Source: Microbulbifer sp. THAF38 (GTDB lineage: Bacteria; Pseudomonadota; Gammaproteobacteria; Pseudomonadales; Cellvibrionaceae). From it: DNA of 64,000 nucleotides. Position 1 is the first letter of the stretch. Each line of letters begins with the position of its first letter. The notes beneath the pieces are model-generated. The model saw only the letters and a list, made by a program, of their open reading frames with translations, made no database searches and was not told the origin of the DNA. Location: assembly GCF_009363535.1 (NCBI RefSeq), contig NZ_CP045369.1, forward strand, positions 3,793,001 to 3,857,000, written 5' to 3'. Position numbers and translations under genes: made by a program. Below are positions 1 to 9,457 of this stretch, piece after piece.

Positions 1-591
1 CCGCTCCTCCTCAGCCTGTACCTCACAGCAACCGATCAATACCCGCATATGCCGACAACCCAGCAAGATGCCCATAAAGTCCTCGGCGGCCTCTGCCGGA
101 TTGGCTACCTGCAGCTTGTCCATCTCGGTAGCGCGGCGTAGTAACTGTTCAATGTCCCGAAGGATTCGCTGGGGGCCCGCATCAAAAAACAACTGGGCCA
201 GTTTTGACTCCTGCGACTCCTGCGAAGCCAGAGCGCACAAAAGCCGTAACAGGCGAATACTATCCTTGCTATCCACCATGCTTAGAAAAGCCTGACCAAT
301 GCGCTCCAGTACCTCTGCCACCGAATCGCCCTCTTTCAGGTTGAAAATGGGCAGGGGCATCATCATCTCGCAGCGGGAAGTGATCGCGGCACTGAACAGC
401 GTCTCTTTATCGGAGAAATGACTGTACACCGTCAATTTCGAGACACCCGCAGCAGAGGCCACCGCATCCACACTGGTGGCGGCAAAACCATTGGTCAGAA
501 ACAGCTCCTTGGCTGCATCGAGAATGGCCTGGCGTTTGGCCAAGTCCTTGGGACGCCCGCGCTGGGCGGCCGTCTGAGATTGTTCAGACAT
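1..591 (-). CDS. TetR/AcrR-family transcriptional repressor (partial, C-terminus beyond window)
   Basis: The leftward reading frame begins at the ATG at 591 and stays open to the window edge. The first residues read MSEQSQTAAQRGRPKDLAKR. A classical TetR N-terminal helix-turn-helix follows, with AILDAAKELF at about residues 21-30 and VSKLTVYSHFSDKETLF at about 49-65. The family binds palindromic operators as a dimer and is released by a small ligand. The gene is divergent from the RND efflux genes beginning at 726. The gap holds two operator-like palindromes, so it is probably the local repressor of that pump and of itself. The ligand-binding C-terminus is only partly visible, so the inducer cannot be guessed. 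Confidence 0.9.
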   Translation of the reverse strand, partial: MSEQSQTAAQRGRPKDLAKRQAILDAAKELFLTNGFAATSVDAVASAAGVSKLTVYSHFSDKETLFSAAITSRCEMMMPLPIFNLKEGDSVAEVLERIGQAFLSMVDSKDSIRLLRLLCALASQESQESKLAQLFFDAGPQRILRDIEQLLRRATEMDKLQVANPAEAAEDFMGILLGCRHMRVLIGCCEVQAEEER

Positions 592-600
592 AGCACTCCA

Positions 601-647
601 TATACTGGACTCACCAGTTTAATAAATTTACTATACTCGCCAGTATA
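601..647. promoter_or_regulatory. Two operator-like palindromes between tetR-type gene and efflux operon
   Basis: Site 1 at 601-620 has arms ACTGG and CCAGT (604-608 and 614-618). Site 2 at 632-647 reads TATACTCGCCAGTATA, with six-base perfect arms TATACT and AGTATA. Both share the half-site TATACTSG. Closely spaced palindromes in a divergent tetR-efflux gap are the usual binding sites of such a repressor. That the neighbouring TetR protein binds here is inference from position and symmetry. Confidence 0.7.
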
Positions 648-725
648 ACATTACCGGCCGCCCGGCCATGACTTGTCCACTTCCGGACTTACCTTGTCGC
701 CTCGCCGCCGAGGAAGGGAGCCCCT

Positions 726-1844
726 ATGTACCGATCGCTACTCTTCGCCGCACTCTCGTTCAGCCTAATGTTGTCCGCCTGTGCGCCATCGGAGTCCACC
801 GAACAATCAGAAAAACCCCGCCCAGCGGTGATGGTCCAACCTCAGTTGGCCAGCGCCCAACTGGATTTTTATCCCGGCGAGGTACGTGCCCGCTTCGAAC
901 CTGCCCTGGCCTTTCGTATCAGTGGCAAGCTGCAGCGGCGCCTGGTCAATGTGGGCGACCGCGTTGACCAGGGTCAACCACTGGCCGAACTGGACACCGA
1001 AGACCTACTCCTGCAACTGGATTCCGCCCGCGCACGCCTCACCTCTGCCGAGGCCGACCAGCGCCTGGCGCGCAGCGAGTTGGAACGCCACCGCAAACTA
1101 TTAGAGCGCCAGTTGGTCAGCCACTCACAGTTCGATGCGGTGGAAACCCGCTTCGAAGCCAGCGATGCGCGCCTGCAACAGGCAAAAGCACAATTAGATG
1201 TGGCGCGCAATCAAGCAGCTTACGCAGAACTGAAAGCCCCGGAGAGTGGAGTTATCGCCCGCCGTATGGCGGAGGCCGGCCAGGTTGTTGCCGCCGGCCA
1301 GGGAATTTTCGAGCTCGCCGCCGACGGAGAACGCGAGGTACGTATCGATTTGCCGGAGCAGGCGATCGGGCATTTCCGCGTCGGCCAGCCCCTGACCGTT
1401 GAACTCTGGTCACAACCCGGTAAATCCTTTCCCGCACAGGTACGCGAGCTCTCTCCCGCTGCGGACCCGGTATCCCGCACCTTTGAAGCGCGCGTGGCTT
1501 TTACCAATAAAACCACCGGCATAGAAATAGGCCAGAGTGCCAGAGTCTTCGTACCTAAAGCGACAACCACCGATGTTTTACAAGTGCCCATGTCGGCAGT
1601 CAGCGCCGATAACGGCAAGGCCTTTGTCTGGGTTCTCAATCGCGAGCATCAAACCCTGCATAAAACCGAGGTCACTGTGGGCCCCTATGGCCAGGAGTTT
1701 GTACCAATTTTCTCCGGCCTGCGCGCCGATGATTGGATCGTTGCCGCCGGTACCCACCTTTTATTGGAGGGGCAACAGGTTCGCCCTGTGGATCGAATGA
1801 ACCGCCCGATTGATCCAGACCGCGCCCTCGCCCAGCAGGACTAA
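726..1844 (+). CDS. RND efflux periplasmic adaptor subunit (MFP/HlyD family lipoprotein)
   Basis: This 372-residue protein starts with a lipoprotein signal ending in the lipobox LSAC (Cys19), so it should be anchored to the inner membrane facing the periplasm. It shows the order of RND adaptors: a lipoyl half-motif (FRISGKLQRRLVNVGDRV), an alpha-helical hairpin rich in Arg, Glu and Leu, the second lipoyl half (APESGVIARRMAEAGQVV), then beta-barrel and membrane-proximal domains. The ATG is preceded by a GGAAGGGAG ribosome site. It bridges the pump encoded next (start 1957) to an outer-membrane channel. No channel gene is present here, so a TolC-type protein from elsewhere is probably used. Substrates are unknown. 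Confidence 0.93.
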   Translation: MYRSLLFAALSFSLMLSACAPSESTEQSEKPRPAVMVQPQLASAQLDFYPGEVRARFEPALAFRISGKLQRRLVNVGDRVDQGQPLAELDTEDLLLQLDSARARLTSAEADQRLARSELERHRKLLERQLVSHSQFDAVETRFEASDARLQQAKAQLDVARNQAAYAELKAPESGVIARRMAEAGQVVAAGQGIFELAADGEREVRIDLPEQAIGHFRVGQPLTVELWSQPGKSFPAQVRELSPAADPVSRTFEARVAFTNKTTGIEIGQSARVFVPKATTTDVLQVPMSAVSADNGKAFVWVLNREHQTLHKTEVTVGPYGQEFVPIFSGLRADDWIVAAGTHLLLEGQQVRPVDRMNRPIDPDRALAQQD

Positions 1845-1956
1845 CTAACGGCTACCCCAAAAATAAGAACTGGACCGAGCGCAAGAAAACGCTCCAATGA
1901 AATTGCCGAAGCGCGGCTCGCTCAATCAGCCCGCACTTCAACACAGAGAAATTGCC

Positions 1957-4900
1957 ATGGGTTTTAATCTTTCCGAATGGGCGCTGAAAAACCGCCCGCT
2001 GGTACTCTACGCCATGATCGTACTGGGGCTGCTGGGCGCTGCCTCTTACACGCAACTTGGGCAGAGTGAAGATCCGCCCTTCACTTTTAAGGTAATGGTG
2101 ATCAACACTCTTTGGCCCGGCGCCAGCGCCGAGGAAGTCTCCCGCCAAATTACCGAACGGGTAGAGAAAAAATTACTGGAGACCGGTGACTACCAACGCA
2201 TCTCCTCTTTCTCCCGCCCCGGCCAGTCCCAAGTGCTATTTGTCGCCCGCGACGATATGCATTCGCGGGATATCCCCGATCTGTGGTACCAGGTGCGTAA
2301 AAAGGTCAGCGACATTCGCCACACTCTACCACCGGATATCCAGGGCCCATTTTTTAATGACGAGTTCGGCACGACTTTCGGCAATATCTATGCGCTGACT
2401 GGCAGCGGCTTTGATTACGCCTTAATGAAAGACTATGCCGAGCGTCTACAGCTGGCGTTACAACGAGTTAAGAATGTGGGCAAGGTGGAATTGCTGGGGC
2501 TGCAGGATGAAAAAATCTGGGTGGAAATTTCCAACACCAAACTCGCCTCCCTCGGCATTCCCCTTAGCGCGGTGCAAAGCGCGCTGCAATCACAAAACCA
2601 AGTTGCCGACGCAGGCTTTATTGATACGGTCAGCGACCGTGTGCGTATTCGCGTTAGCGGCCAGTTTCACTCGGTCGACGAAATTCGCCGTTTCCCCATC
2701 ACCGCCGGTGGGCGCACCCAGAGGCTGGGGGATATTGCCGAAGTACACCGCGGCTTCAGCGATCCTGCGCAGCCCCGTATGCGCTTTATGGGTGAGGACG
2801 CCATCGGTCTGGCCGTTTCCATGAAAGAAGGTGGCGATATCCTCAAGCTGGGCAAAAAGCTGGACGCCACATTTGCCGAACTGCAGGAAGACCTGCCTAT
2901 CGGCATGCAATTACGTAAAGTATCCGACCAACCCGCAGCGGTGAAGCGCGGTGTGGGGGAATTCCTGCAGGTGTTGGCGGAGGCGCTGGGCATTGTACTG
3001 CTGGTGAGCTTTTTCTCCCTCGGCACCCGCCCCGGCTTGATCGTAGCGCTATCGATACCATTGGTGCTGGCCATGACCTTCGCACTGATGAGTTACTTCA
3101 ATATCGGCCTGCACAAGATTTCCCTGGGCGCTCTGGTACTCGCCCTTGGCCTGATGGTGGACGACGCCATTATCGCCGTAGAGATGATGGCCATTAAAAT
3201 GGAACAGGGGCTCAGCCGGCTAAAAGCAGCCGGCTTCGCCTGGACCAGTACCGCCTTCCCCATGCTCACTGGTACCCTGATTACCGCCGCCGGTTTCCTG
3301 CCAATTGCCACAGCCGAGTCCGGCACCGGGGAGTACACCCGCTCGATCTTCCAGGTGGTCACGCTGTCACTGATCGTTTCCTGGATTGCCGCGGTAATAT
3401 TCGTACCCTACCTTGGGCATTACCTGTTGCCCAATCTGGCGCGCCACGATCACAGCGGTGAGGTTCGAGACCCCTACCAGAAACCCTTCTACCAGCGCTT
3501 CCGCCGCCTGATCACCTGGTGCCTGCGCCACCGCAAAACCGTCATAGTGGCAACCCTGGCGATCTTTATTGGTTCCCTGGCCCTCTTCCGCCTGGTGCCG
3601 CAACAATTCTTCCCCTCTTCCGGACGCTTGGAACTGTTAGTGGATCTCAAGCTGGCCGAGGGCGCATCATTGAAATCCACCGAGTTTCAAGCCAAACGCC
3701 TGGAGGCACTGCTGGATAAAAATGAGCAGGTAGAAAACTACGTGGTCTATGTGGGCACCGGCTCACCCCGTTTCTACCTGCCCTTGGACCAGCAATTACC
3801 CGCGGCCAGCTTTGCCCAGTTTGTGTTGATGACCCGCAGTGTTGAGGAGCGTGAACAGGTGCGCAGCTGGCTGATCGAGACCATGCAGGAGGAGTTCCCC
3901 ACCCTGCGCAGCCGCATCTCCCGCCTGGAAAACGGACCCCCGGTTGGCTATCCGGTGCAGTTTCGCATCTCTGGTGAGCATATTGGTGAGGTGCGCAGCC
4001 TGGCCCGCCAGGTGGCCGAGCGCATTCGTGATAATTCGAAAGTGACCAACGTGCACCTGGACTGGGAGGAACCCAGCAAAACGGTCAACCTGAATATCGA
4101 TCAGGACCGAGCGCGCGCCATGGGCGTGAACAGCGCCTCGCTCTCCCGTGCCCTGCAAAGCTCTCTCACCGGAATCACCGTAAGTCAGTACCGCGAGGAC
4201 AATGAGCTGATTGATGTGCGCGTGCGCGGTGATGAGCAGGAGCGATACGCCCTCGGCCAACTAGGCAGCCTGGCAGTACAAACCAGTAGCGGTCGCAGTG
4301 TCCCCTTAAACCAGATCGCCACCCTGGAATACGGATTCGAGGAAGGCATTATCTGGCACCGCGATCGCCTGCCCACAGTGACCGTGCGTGCCGATATCTA
4401 CGGTGAGGAGCTGCCCGCAACGATAGTCAAAGAAGTCTGGCCGCGCCTGCAGAGTATTCGCGATCAGCTGCCTCCCGGCTACCTGCTGGAAGTGGGCGGC
4501 ACAGTGGAGGAGTCCGAGCGGGGGCAGAAATCGGTTAACGCCGGCATGCCGCTATTTGTATTGGTGGTCTTCACTCTGCTGATGCTGCAACTGCGCAGCA
4601 TGTCTCTATCCGCTATGGTGTTCCTCACCGCCCCCTTGGGACTGATCGGGGTCACCTTGTTCCTATTGCTGTTCGGCAAGCCATTCGGCTTTGTCGCCAT
4701 GCTCGGTACCATCGCCCTGGCCGGCATGATTATGCGTAACTCGGTGATTCTGGTAGACCAGATACAGCAGGATATCAGCCAGGGCCTGAGTGCCTGGGAA
4801 GCGATCGTTGAGTCCACCGTAAGGCGTTTCCGCCCCATCGTGTTAACCGCCCTCACTGCGGTACTGGCGATGATTCCGTTGTCACGCAGTGACTTCTTCG

Positions 4901-5067
4901 GCCCCATGGCAGTTGCCATTATGGGCGGGCTGATCGTGGCTACCGGCTTGACCCTGATCTTCCTGCCAGCACTATATGCAGCCTGGTTCCGGGTGCGTGA
5001 AGAAAGCACAGAAACAGCAGTAGAAGATTCATCAAATTTAAATGGTGCTGAGCCCCAGGCGTCCTAA
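1957..5067 (+). CDS. RND family efflux transporter, inner-membrane pump
   Basis: The product is a proton-driven efflux pump of about 1036 residues, the normal size for AcrB-like RND proteins. The frame is open from 1897, but the ATG at 1957 gives the family-typical start MGFNLSEWALKNR with the first transmembrane helix directly after it, so I prefer it. Visible RND landmarks include WPGASAEEVSRQITERVEKKL in the porter domain, the TM4 stretch LGALVLALGLMVDDAI with the proton-relay aspartates, and the C-terminal repeat LAGMIMRNSVILVDQI. Two large periplasmic loops separate two six-helix halves. It forms an operon with the adaptor at 726. The sequence resembles broad multidrug pumps, but substrate cannot be read from it. 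Confidence 0.95.
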   Translation: MGFNLSEWALKNRPLVLYAMIVLGLLGAASYTQLGQSEDPPFTFKVMVINTLWPGASAEEVSRQITERVEKKLLETGDYQRISSFSRPGQSQVLFVARDDMHSRDIPDLWYQVRKKVSDIRHTLPPDIQGPFFNDEFGTTFGNIYALTGSGFDYALMKDYAERLQLALQRVKNVGKVELLGLQDEKIWVEISNTKLASLGIPLSAVQSALQSQNQVADAGFIDTVSDRVRIRVSGQFHSVDEIRRFPITAGGRTQRLGDIAEVHRGFSDPAQPRMRFMGEDAIGLAVSMKEGGDILKLGKKLDATFAELQEDLPIGMQLRKVSDQPAAVKRGVGEFLQVLAEALGIVLLVSFFSLGTRPGLIVALSIPLVLAMTFALMSYFNIGLHKISLGALVLALGLMVDDAIIAVEMMAIKMEQGLSRLKAAGFAWTSTAFPMLTGTLITAAGFLPIATAESGTGEYTRSIFQVVTLSLIVSWIAAVIFVPYLGHYLLPNLARHDHSGEVRDPYQKPFYQRFRRLITWCLRHRKTVIVATLAIFIGSLALFRLVPQQFFPSSGRLELLVDLKLAEGASLKSTEFQAKRLEALLDKNEQVENYVVYVGTGSPRFYLPLDQQLPAASFAQFVLMTRSVEEREQVRSWLIETMQEEFPTLRSRISRLENGPPVGYPVQFRISGEHIGEVRSLARQVAERIRDNSKVTNVHLDWEEPSKTVNLNIDQDRARAMGVNSASLSRALQSSLTGITVSQYREDNELIDVRVRGDEQERYALGQLGSLAVQTSSGRSVPLNQIATLEYGFEEGIIWHRDRLPTVTVRADIYGEELPATIVKEVWPRLQSIRDQLPPGYLLEVGGTVEESERGQKSVNAGMPLFVLVVFTLLMLQLRSMSLSAMVFLTAPLGLIGVTLFLLLFGKPFGFVAMLGTIALAGMIMRNSVILVDQIQQDISQGLSAWEAIVESTVRRFRPIVLTALTAVLAMIPLSRSDFFGPMAVAIMGGLIVATGLTLIFLPALYAAWFRVREESTETAVEDSSNLNGAEPQAS

Positions 5068-5113
5068 TAATTTTTAGTATCTTAATTAAAAGACTCAAGC
5101 AAACGCCAAAGCA

Positions 5114-5148
5114 AAAGGCCCGGGTATTTCACTCCGGGCCTTTTTTTT
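5114..5148 (+). terminator. Rho-independent terminator after RND pump
   Basis: A seven-base perfect stem, GGCCCGG (5117-5123) with CCGGGCC (5134-5140), is followed by eight T. A short A-run on the other side means it could also stop leftward transcription of the hydrolase gene ending at 5194. Confidence 0.9.
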
Positions 5149-5193
5149 CTCAACAGTTTTTTCCGGCTTTAAATAGTCGGTCTCGAAGTATGG

Positions 5194-6105
5194 TTAGGAC
5201 TTCTTGGATTTTGCAGCCAGGGAGTCGTAAACAATTCCAGTCCAAATATCCGGGGTCATAAAGCCCTTGCCATACTGCTCGTCAAAATCCTTAGTCGGCT
5301 TGGCGGCAAGCACTTGATCGCGGCTTTTACCACTATCGACCAGTTTCTGGATGCGATCCCGAAGGGTCTCCAGCATATCCCGTTGCACTTTTAACTCTGC
5401 GGGACTACTCAGGCGGCCATGCCCGGGAATAATTTTGGTATTTGGTCCAGATAGCGCCAATGCAGTATCCATAGCTTCAATCACGCCATCCACCGAGCCG
5501 CCAGACGACAGATCGATAAATGGATAGGTACCGTTGAAATAGATATCGCCCATATGAATCACGTCAGCTTTGGCAAAATGCACAATGGAATCACCATCGG
5601 TATGAGCCGGGCCGACATGCTGCACCATCACCTCATCACCATTCCAGTAAAAAGTAGTGGCATCGGTAAAGGTAATTACCGGCAGTGCTGTCGGCGGTGA
5701 GGGCTCAACCTTGCGCTTGAAAGCTTCAATAAATTGCTCGGTATTCATACGCTTCCGCACATTTTCATGGGCGACGATCAGGGCACCGCTTTTACCCAGG
5801 TTTTCATTGCCGCCGGTGTGATCACCATGCCAGTGGGTATTGATCACAAAGCGCAACGGCTGATCTGCCAGACCTGCCACCGCTTTCTGTATCTTCGCAG
5901 TGAGTGGCGCATACTGGTCATCCACCATAAAGGTACCGTCCTCTCCAACCAGCACTGCGATATTGCCGCCAGCCCCCTGGAGCATATATACATTACCTGC
6001 CACCGGTTCACTGCTGATTTCAACCTTGGCAAAACGGTCCTCCGCCAATATCGGCGTGCCTATTAATGACGCCGCCAGCGCCGCAATAGCTGCGATCTTT
6101 TTCAT
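5194..6105 (-). CDS. Secreted metallo-beta-lactamase-fold hydrolase
   Basis: This 303-residue protein has an N-terminal Sec signal (MKKIAAIAALAASLIGTPILA), so it is periplasmic or exported. It carries the metal-binding signature of the MBL fold: His91-Trp-His93-Gly-Asp95-His96, then His168 in GPAHTDGD, Asp187 in HMGD and His229 in PGHG. These residues would bind two zinc ions and make it a competent hydrolase. The family covers lactamases, thioesterases, lactonases and other enzymes. The spacing resembles the general 'MBL fold metallo-hydrolase' group rather than a proven resistance enzyme, so the substrate is open. It follows the GDPD-like gene on the same strand with a 64-base gap. Confidence 0.88.
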   Translation of the reverse strand: MKKIAAIAALAASLIGTPILAEDRFAKVEISSEPVAGNVYMLQGAGGNIAVLVGEDGTFMVDDQYAPLTAKIQKAVAGLADQPLRFVINTHWHGDHTGGNENLGKSGALIVAHENVRKRMNTEQFIEAFKRKVEPSPPTALPVITFTDATTFYWNGDEVMVQHVGPAHTDGDSIVHFAKADVIHMGDIYFNGTYPFIDLSSGGSVDGVIEAMDTALALSGPNTKIIPGHGRLSSPAELKVQRDMLETLRDRIQKLVDSGKSRDQVLAAKPTKDFDEQYGKGFMTPDIWTGIVYDSLAAKSKKS

Positions 6106-6169
6106 AAAGCTTTCTCTGTTTTTATAGTCATAGTGTTATTGTCATATTTTTATCGCAACAGTGCTCAAT

Positions 6170-7081
6170 TCAGGAGGCCTGCTCGAGCAACTTAGTCTCT
6201 GTTTTCGTCTCCCGGCCGGGCAACATGGCTATTAATAAATCCGGGCGGTCGGTAACAATACCATCCACACCCAGGTCGATATAGCGTTGTAGATCCGCCC
6301 GTCCGTTTACGGTCCACACAGAGACATGCAAATTGAGTTTATGGGCTGCCCGCAGGGTACCCTTAGTGACGACATCTAACCCCCAGAAAAACATGGATAA
6401 TTGCATTGTCTGGTAGCGGGGCGCCAGCAAGCTCTCTGCCCGCAGCAGCTGGGCAAAAAATAAAAGACCCGCCTCCCAGCTAGTAGAACCTGTCGCCGTA
6501 TCCGGGCTCAAGCGCCGAAATTCTTGAATAACCCTGTGGTTAAAAGAGGAGACAATAACCTGACTCTTCTTACCACTAGATTCCAGCACATCACTCAAAA
6601 CATGGGCAGCTCGTAGTTGCTCACTTTTTATATCCAAAATTAGCGGTATCGAACCTACTAACTCAAAGGCTTCCTCTAGGGTGAGGATTCTTAAGGGCTT
6701 TTGGCGGTAGGGATAGGTCTCATCATCCCTACTCCAGTGGTAAGCGGCATTTAAATTGCGTAAATCAGTCAGGGTTCTATCTTCAATAAAACCACTGCCA
6801 TCCGTTGAATCTTCCAGATCCGGGTCGTGACGCAACACCAAATGCCCATCGGCACTGAGCCATAGGTCTATTTCAATGGCATCTACTCCCAATGCCACCA
6901 TATTCTGCAGATATTCCTGCGTATTCCCTGGAAACAAACCATTACCGCAGTCATTGCCATGGGCTATGACCATAGGTCCTTTGCGCGAGGGAAGTTTTAG
7001 TGCAGATTCAGGTGCGACACCGGAGCGTGCATAAAAGAAAAGCACGAGTAACAACACACAGAAAATAAAAAGCATCCACAT
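6170..7081 (-). CDS. Glycerophosphodiester phosphodiesterase-like protein with altered active-site motifs
   Basis: This 303-residue protein has an N-terminal hydrophobic segment (residues 1-18) that looks like a membrane anchor, followed by a GDPD TIM-barrel. The motif GVDAIEIDLWLSADGHLVLRHD (Glu70, Asp72, His85) matches the family's ExD...HD signature, and the C-terminal VSVWTVNG and GVDGIVTDRPD are also typical. Two hallmark motifs differ: HRG is replaced by HGN (41-43) and PENT by PGNT (51-54). The usual metal-binding Glu of the EIK strand appears as Asp in LILDIK. The fold is clear. Whether it hydrolyses ordinary glycerophosphodiesters is uncertain. It probably shares a transcript with its upstream membrane-protein neighbour and the downstream hydrolase. 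Confidence 0.82.
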   Translation of the reverse strand: MWMLFIFCVLLLVLFFYARSGVAPESALKLPSRKGPMVIAHGNDCGNGLFPGNTQEYLQNMVALGVDAIEIDLWLSADGHLVLRHDPDLEDSTDGSGFIEDRTLTDLRNLNAAYHWSRDDETYPYRQKPLRILTLEEAFELVGSIPLILDIKSEQLRAAHVLSDVLESSGKKSQVIVSSFNHRVIQEFRRLSPDTATGSTSWEAGLLFFAQLLRAESLLAPRYQTMQLSMFFWGLDVVTKGTLRAAHKLNLHVSVWTVNGRADLQRYIDLGVDGIVTDRPDLLIAMLPGRETKTETKLLEQAS

Positions 7082-7155
7082 CTATTTCAGTCACCTAAAC
7101 TTAATAAAACGGAAAGACATTAAGCCTATTTACCCAAGCATCACCCCTCAAACAT

Positions 7156-8637
7156 TTAAGCACCAGCGGTTTGCCCGGTAGGTACCCTTTCTCCAACCGT
7201 TTCCTTATGATTATATCCATTTATCTGCACTTCATTTTGTGCCACCACAGTATCCGGCCTTGATGTATTGCGAGCATGCCAGTAGGCTCGCTGCAGCCAA
7301 AGTGGCAGGAATATAATGAGATCATAGGTACGGTTGAGCAAAATGCCACAATGCATTGAGAGAGTCGCTAAAAGGCGTAAGCCCGTAGCGAATAAATCCA
7401 GGAATAACACTAATAAACATCCAAATACGGTACGTGCAGAGTTTATGAACTGCTCCAGTGGTATTGCTATAAAAGCAAGAACCAGAGGAAGAATAAAACC
7501 CAGCAGCATTTGTACCAGCCCGAGTGCCCAGTAGCTCTTTGCCCCCTCAAACCTAGGTTCGCTCACCCCAGGTATACCAGTAAGTAACTGATCGCCTTGC
7601 AATAATAGGTCCCTTGAGAGTGACAACCCCGCCTCAACACTGGAAAAACACAACAGTAGGAATAACGCGGACCATAGTATGCGTTTGCGTATAGGGTCTG
7701 CCAGTGAAGCAATAGAGGGAAACAAGCGCGAAATCCGCAAAGATTCCATAATTACAAGGCCAACAAGGATTTGCAGAAAAATCAAAATTGAGGCAGCAAT
7801 ATCGGCTGTCGAGTAACTCCCCAGAAAGCCACCACTTCCAACAATCTCTGTCATTGGTCGTGCGATTAATTGATGATTCAGCCAAACCCCTGCTACTGCC
7901 ACGAACATCACTAGTGAGGAAATTAAAAAACGACTGAAAGAAGAAACGGATAGAAGGTGTAAGCTGCGGTCGCTCTCCTGCAAAATATTCTCGTAGCGTG
8001 ACATATGCTCATCCAACACTTTGCTACGGTGAATTACAGACTCCACGCTCCTATTAATTCGCCCCAGTTTTTTTAGCATTGCGCGCCAACCAGGCATCAT
8101 CCGCTTCAGTAACTGATGGCGTTCCCTTATAGACTCCCGGTAAGCTTCCAGGGCTTTACTTTCAGCCTTACGCATTGAGTGATTGATAGTCTCTAACACA
8201 TCCGCCACAACCGTATCATCTGGAGTGGGAATTTCCGCGACAGAGCGAATCGCCCTAACCCAATTTGACGGCTCAGGAGGCACCTCTGCGCTGCGCACAT
8301 AGTCATCATCTATAGCCGCCATCTGCTCACAGAGCTGGCGATGTAACGAAGGATATTGCGTCAACTCGCGTCTCAGGGAGTCTTCTATTCGCTCAAACTC
8401 CCGCTCAATTTGCCACTCTGTCATCTCGCGGCCTGTGGCAAGTAGCACTTCCCGATTACGCTCACGCAGACTCAGCCCCGCTTGCCCCACCGAGTTAGCA
8501 GCAAACAATAAAGAGCGGTGACATAACCTTGCAAGTGAGTAAATCGTTCGATGAGCAGGTCTCCTAAGGAAAAATAACGAAACAGCCGCCAAACCAGCCC
8601 ACCACCAAAGTGGTAGTAACTCTAATAAGTAATTCAT
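7156..8637 (-). CDS. Integral membrane protein of unknown function
   Basis: This 493-residue protein matches no family I recognise. It begins with one hydrophobic helix (about residues 4-24). A long charged, probably coiled-coil cytoplasmic region follows (about 60-220, rich in Glu, Arg and Leu). The C-terminal half then has about six further membrane helices, for example FLISSLVMFVAVAGVWL, ILIFLQILVGLVIMESL, ILWSALFLLLCF and LVQMLLGFILPLVLAFIAI. It is the first gene of a leftward group with the GDPD-like and MBL genes, and its start is bordered by an 820-base gap before the curli regulator. No catalytic motif is visible. Confidence 0.75.
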   Translation of the reverse strand: MNYLLELLPLWWWAGLAAVSLFFLRRPAHRTIYSLARLCHRSLLFAANSVGQAGLSLRERNREVLLATGREMTEWQIEREFERIEDSLRRELTQYPSLHRQLCEQMAAIDDDYVRSAEVPPEPSNWVRAIRSVAEIPTPDDTVVADVLETINHSMRKAESKALEAYRESIRERHQLLKRMMPGWRAMLKKLGRINRSVESVIHRSKVLDEHMSRYENILQESDRSLHLLSVSSFSRFLISSLVMFVAVAGVWLNHQLIARPMTEIVGSGGFLGSYSTADIAASILIFLQILVGLVIMESLRISRLFPSIASLADPIRKRILWSALFLLLCFSSVEAGLSLSRDLLLQGDQLLTGIPGVSEPRFEGAKSYWALGLVQMLLGFILPLVLAFIAIPLEQFINSARTVFGCLLVLFLDLFATGLRLLATLSMHCGILLNRTYDLIIFLPLWLQRAYWHARNTSRPDTVVAQNEVQINGYNHKETVGERVPTGQTAGA

Positions 8638-9457
8638 GACATCACTTTTCCTATAGAACCGTGCGATAGGTCATCCTAACAGCAGAAGCATCGACAATCG
8701 TCCCAAATGTCACACTTTATGTTGCTTTATTGCGACACTCGTCTACAGCGTTCATTTCACACAACGATGATTTACCCGGAGGTAAAAAATTCCAGGCTTT
8801 CCTGGTTTAACTTCGGCATACACTTGGACCGTCTTCCGAATTAAGCCTTCTGGCAATTTTCACAGCTTTAGTACAACCCTAACCGCCCCACCCAACGCCT
8901 AAATACCGAGGCAGCAATCCAATCAAACCCAAATAGAACTAAAGATTTACCTAGAAATCCATTAAGAGTGAAATCATGCTTTCGATATAAAAATCCCCAG
9001 AAATATTTATTTCTGAAAAACAACTCACCACCTAGAGATAAAATGTGCTACCAGACATAAATTTTTCGTCATCTTCACCCCTACAAATATCCGCAATATC
9101 AGCAACAATAGAAATAAGTGACACATATAAAACTGTACAATAAAAGCTGAAAAAGCTTGCACGCTCAGTTAATTCAACGAATTAAACAGCTAGACGACAC
9201 CCGCCATTGTTGAACATTTTTAATACAAAATAAGGCATCTTTTTTTCCAGACGCACTCACGCCCACGACTACACTCCAAACTAAATTCTCACCAAGTGAG
9301 TCATTTTCCCTAAAACAAAGAGGTACTTTGCGTTAGCAGCGATATTTTCTAGCGATCATGAAGATCAACCAGGAAACTTTTACGACAGGAGTCGATAACG
9401 GATCCAGCTCTTAGCAATGGGAGCGGTCCATCTGTTTCAAGGAGAGGTACGAGGTAT
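8638..9457. other. Long AT-rich noncoding region upstream of the curli operon
   Basis: No convincing reading frame is present in these 820 bases. They separate the leftward membrane-protein gene from the CsgD-like regulator and must carry the promoters of both. A perfect 18-base palindrome lies at 8998-9015 and is listed separately. In other curli systems the control region of csgD is long and crowded with regulator sites. That comparison is established knowledge. The presence of such sites here is inference. Confidence 0.6.
8998..9015. promoter_or_regulatory. Perfect palindrome in the curli control region
   Basis: CAGAAATA (8998-9005) and TATTTCTG (9008-9015) are perfect reverse complements separated by TT. 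It could be a dimeric regulator site or a small hairpin. No regulator is identified. Confidence 0.4.
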
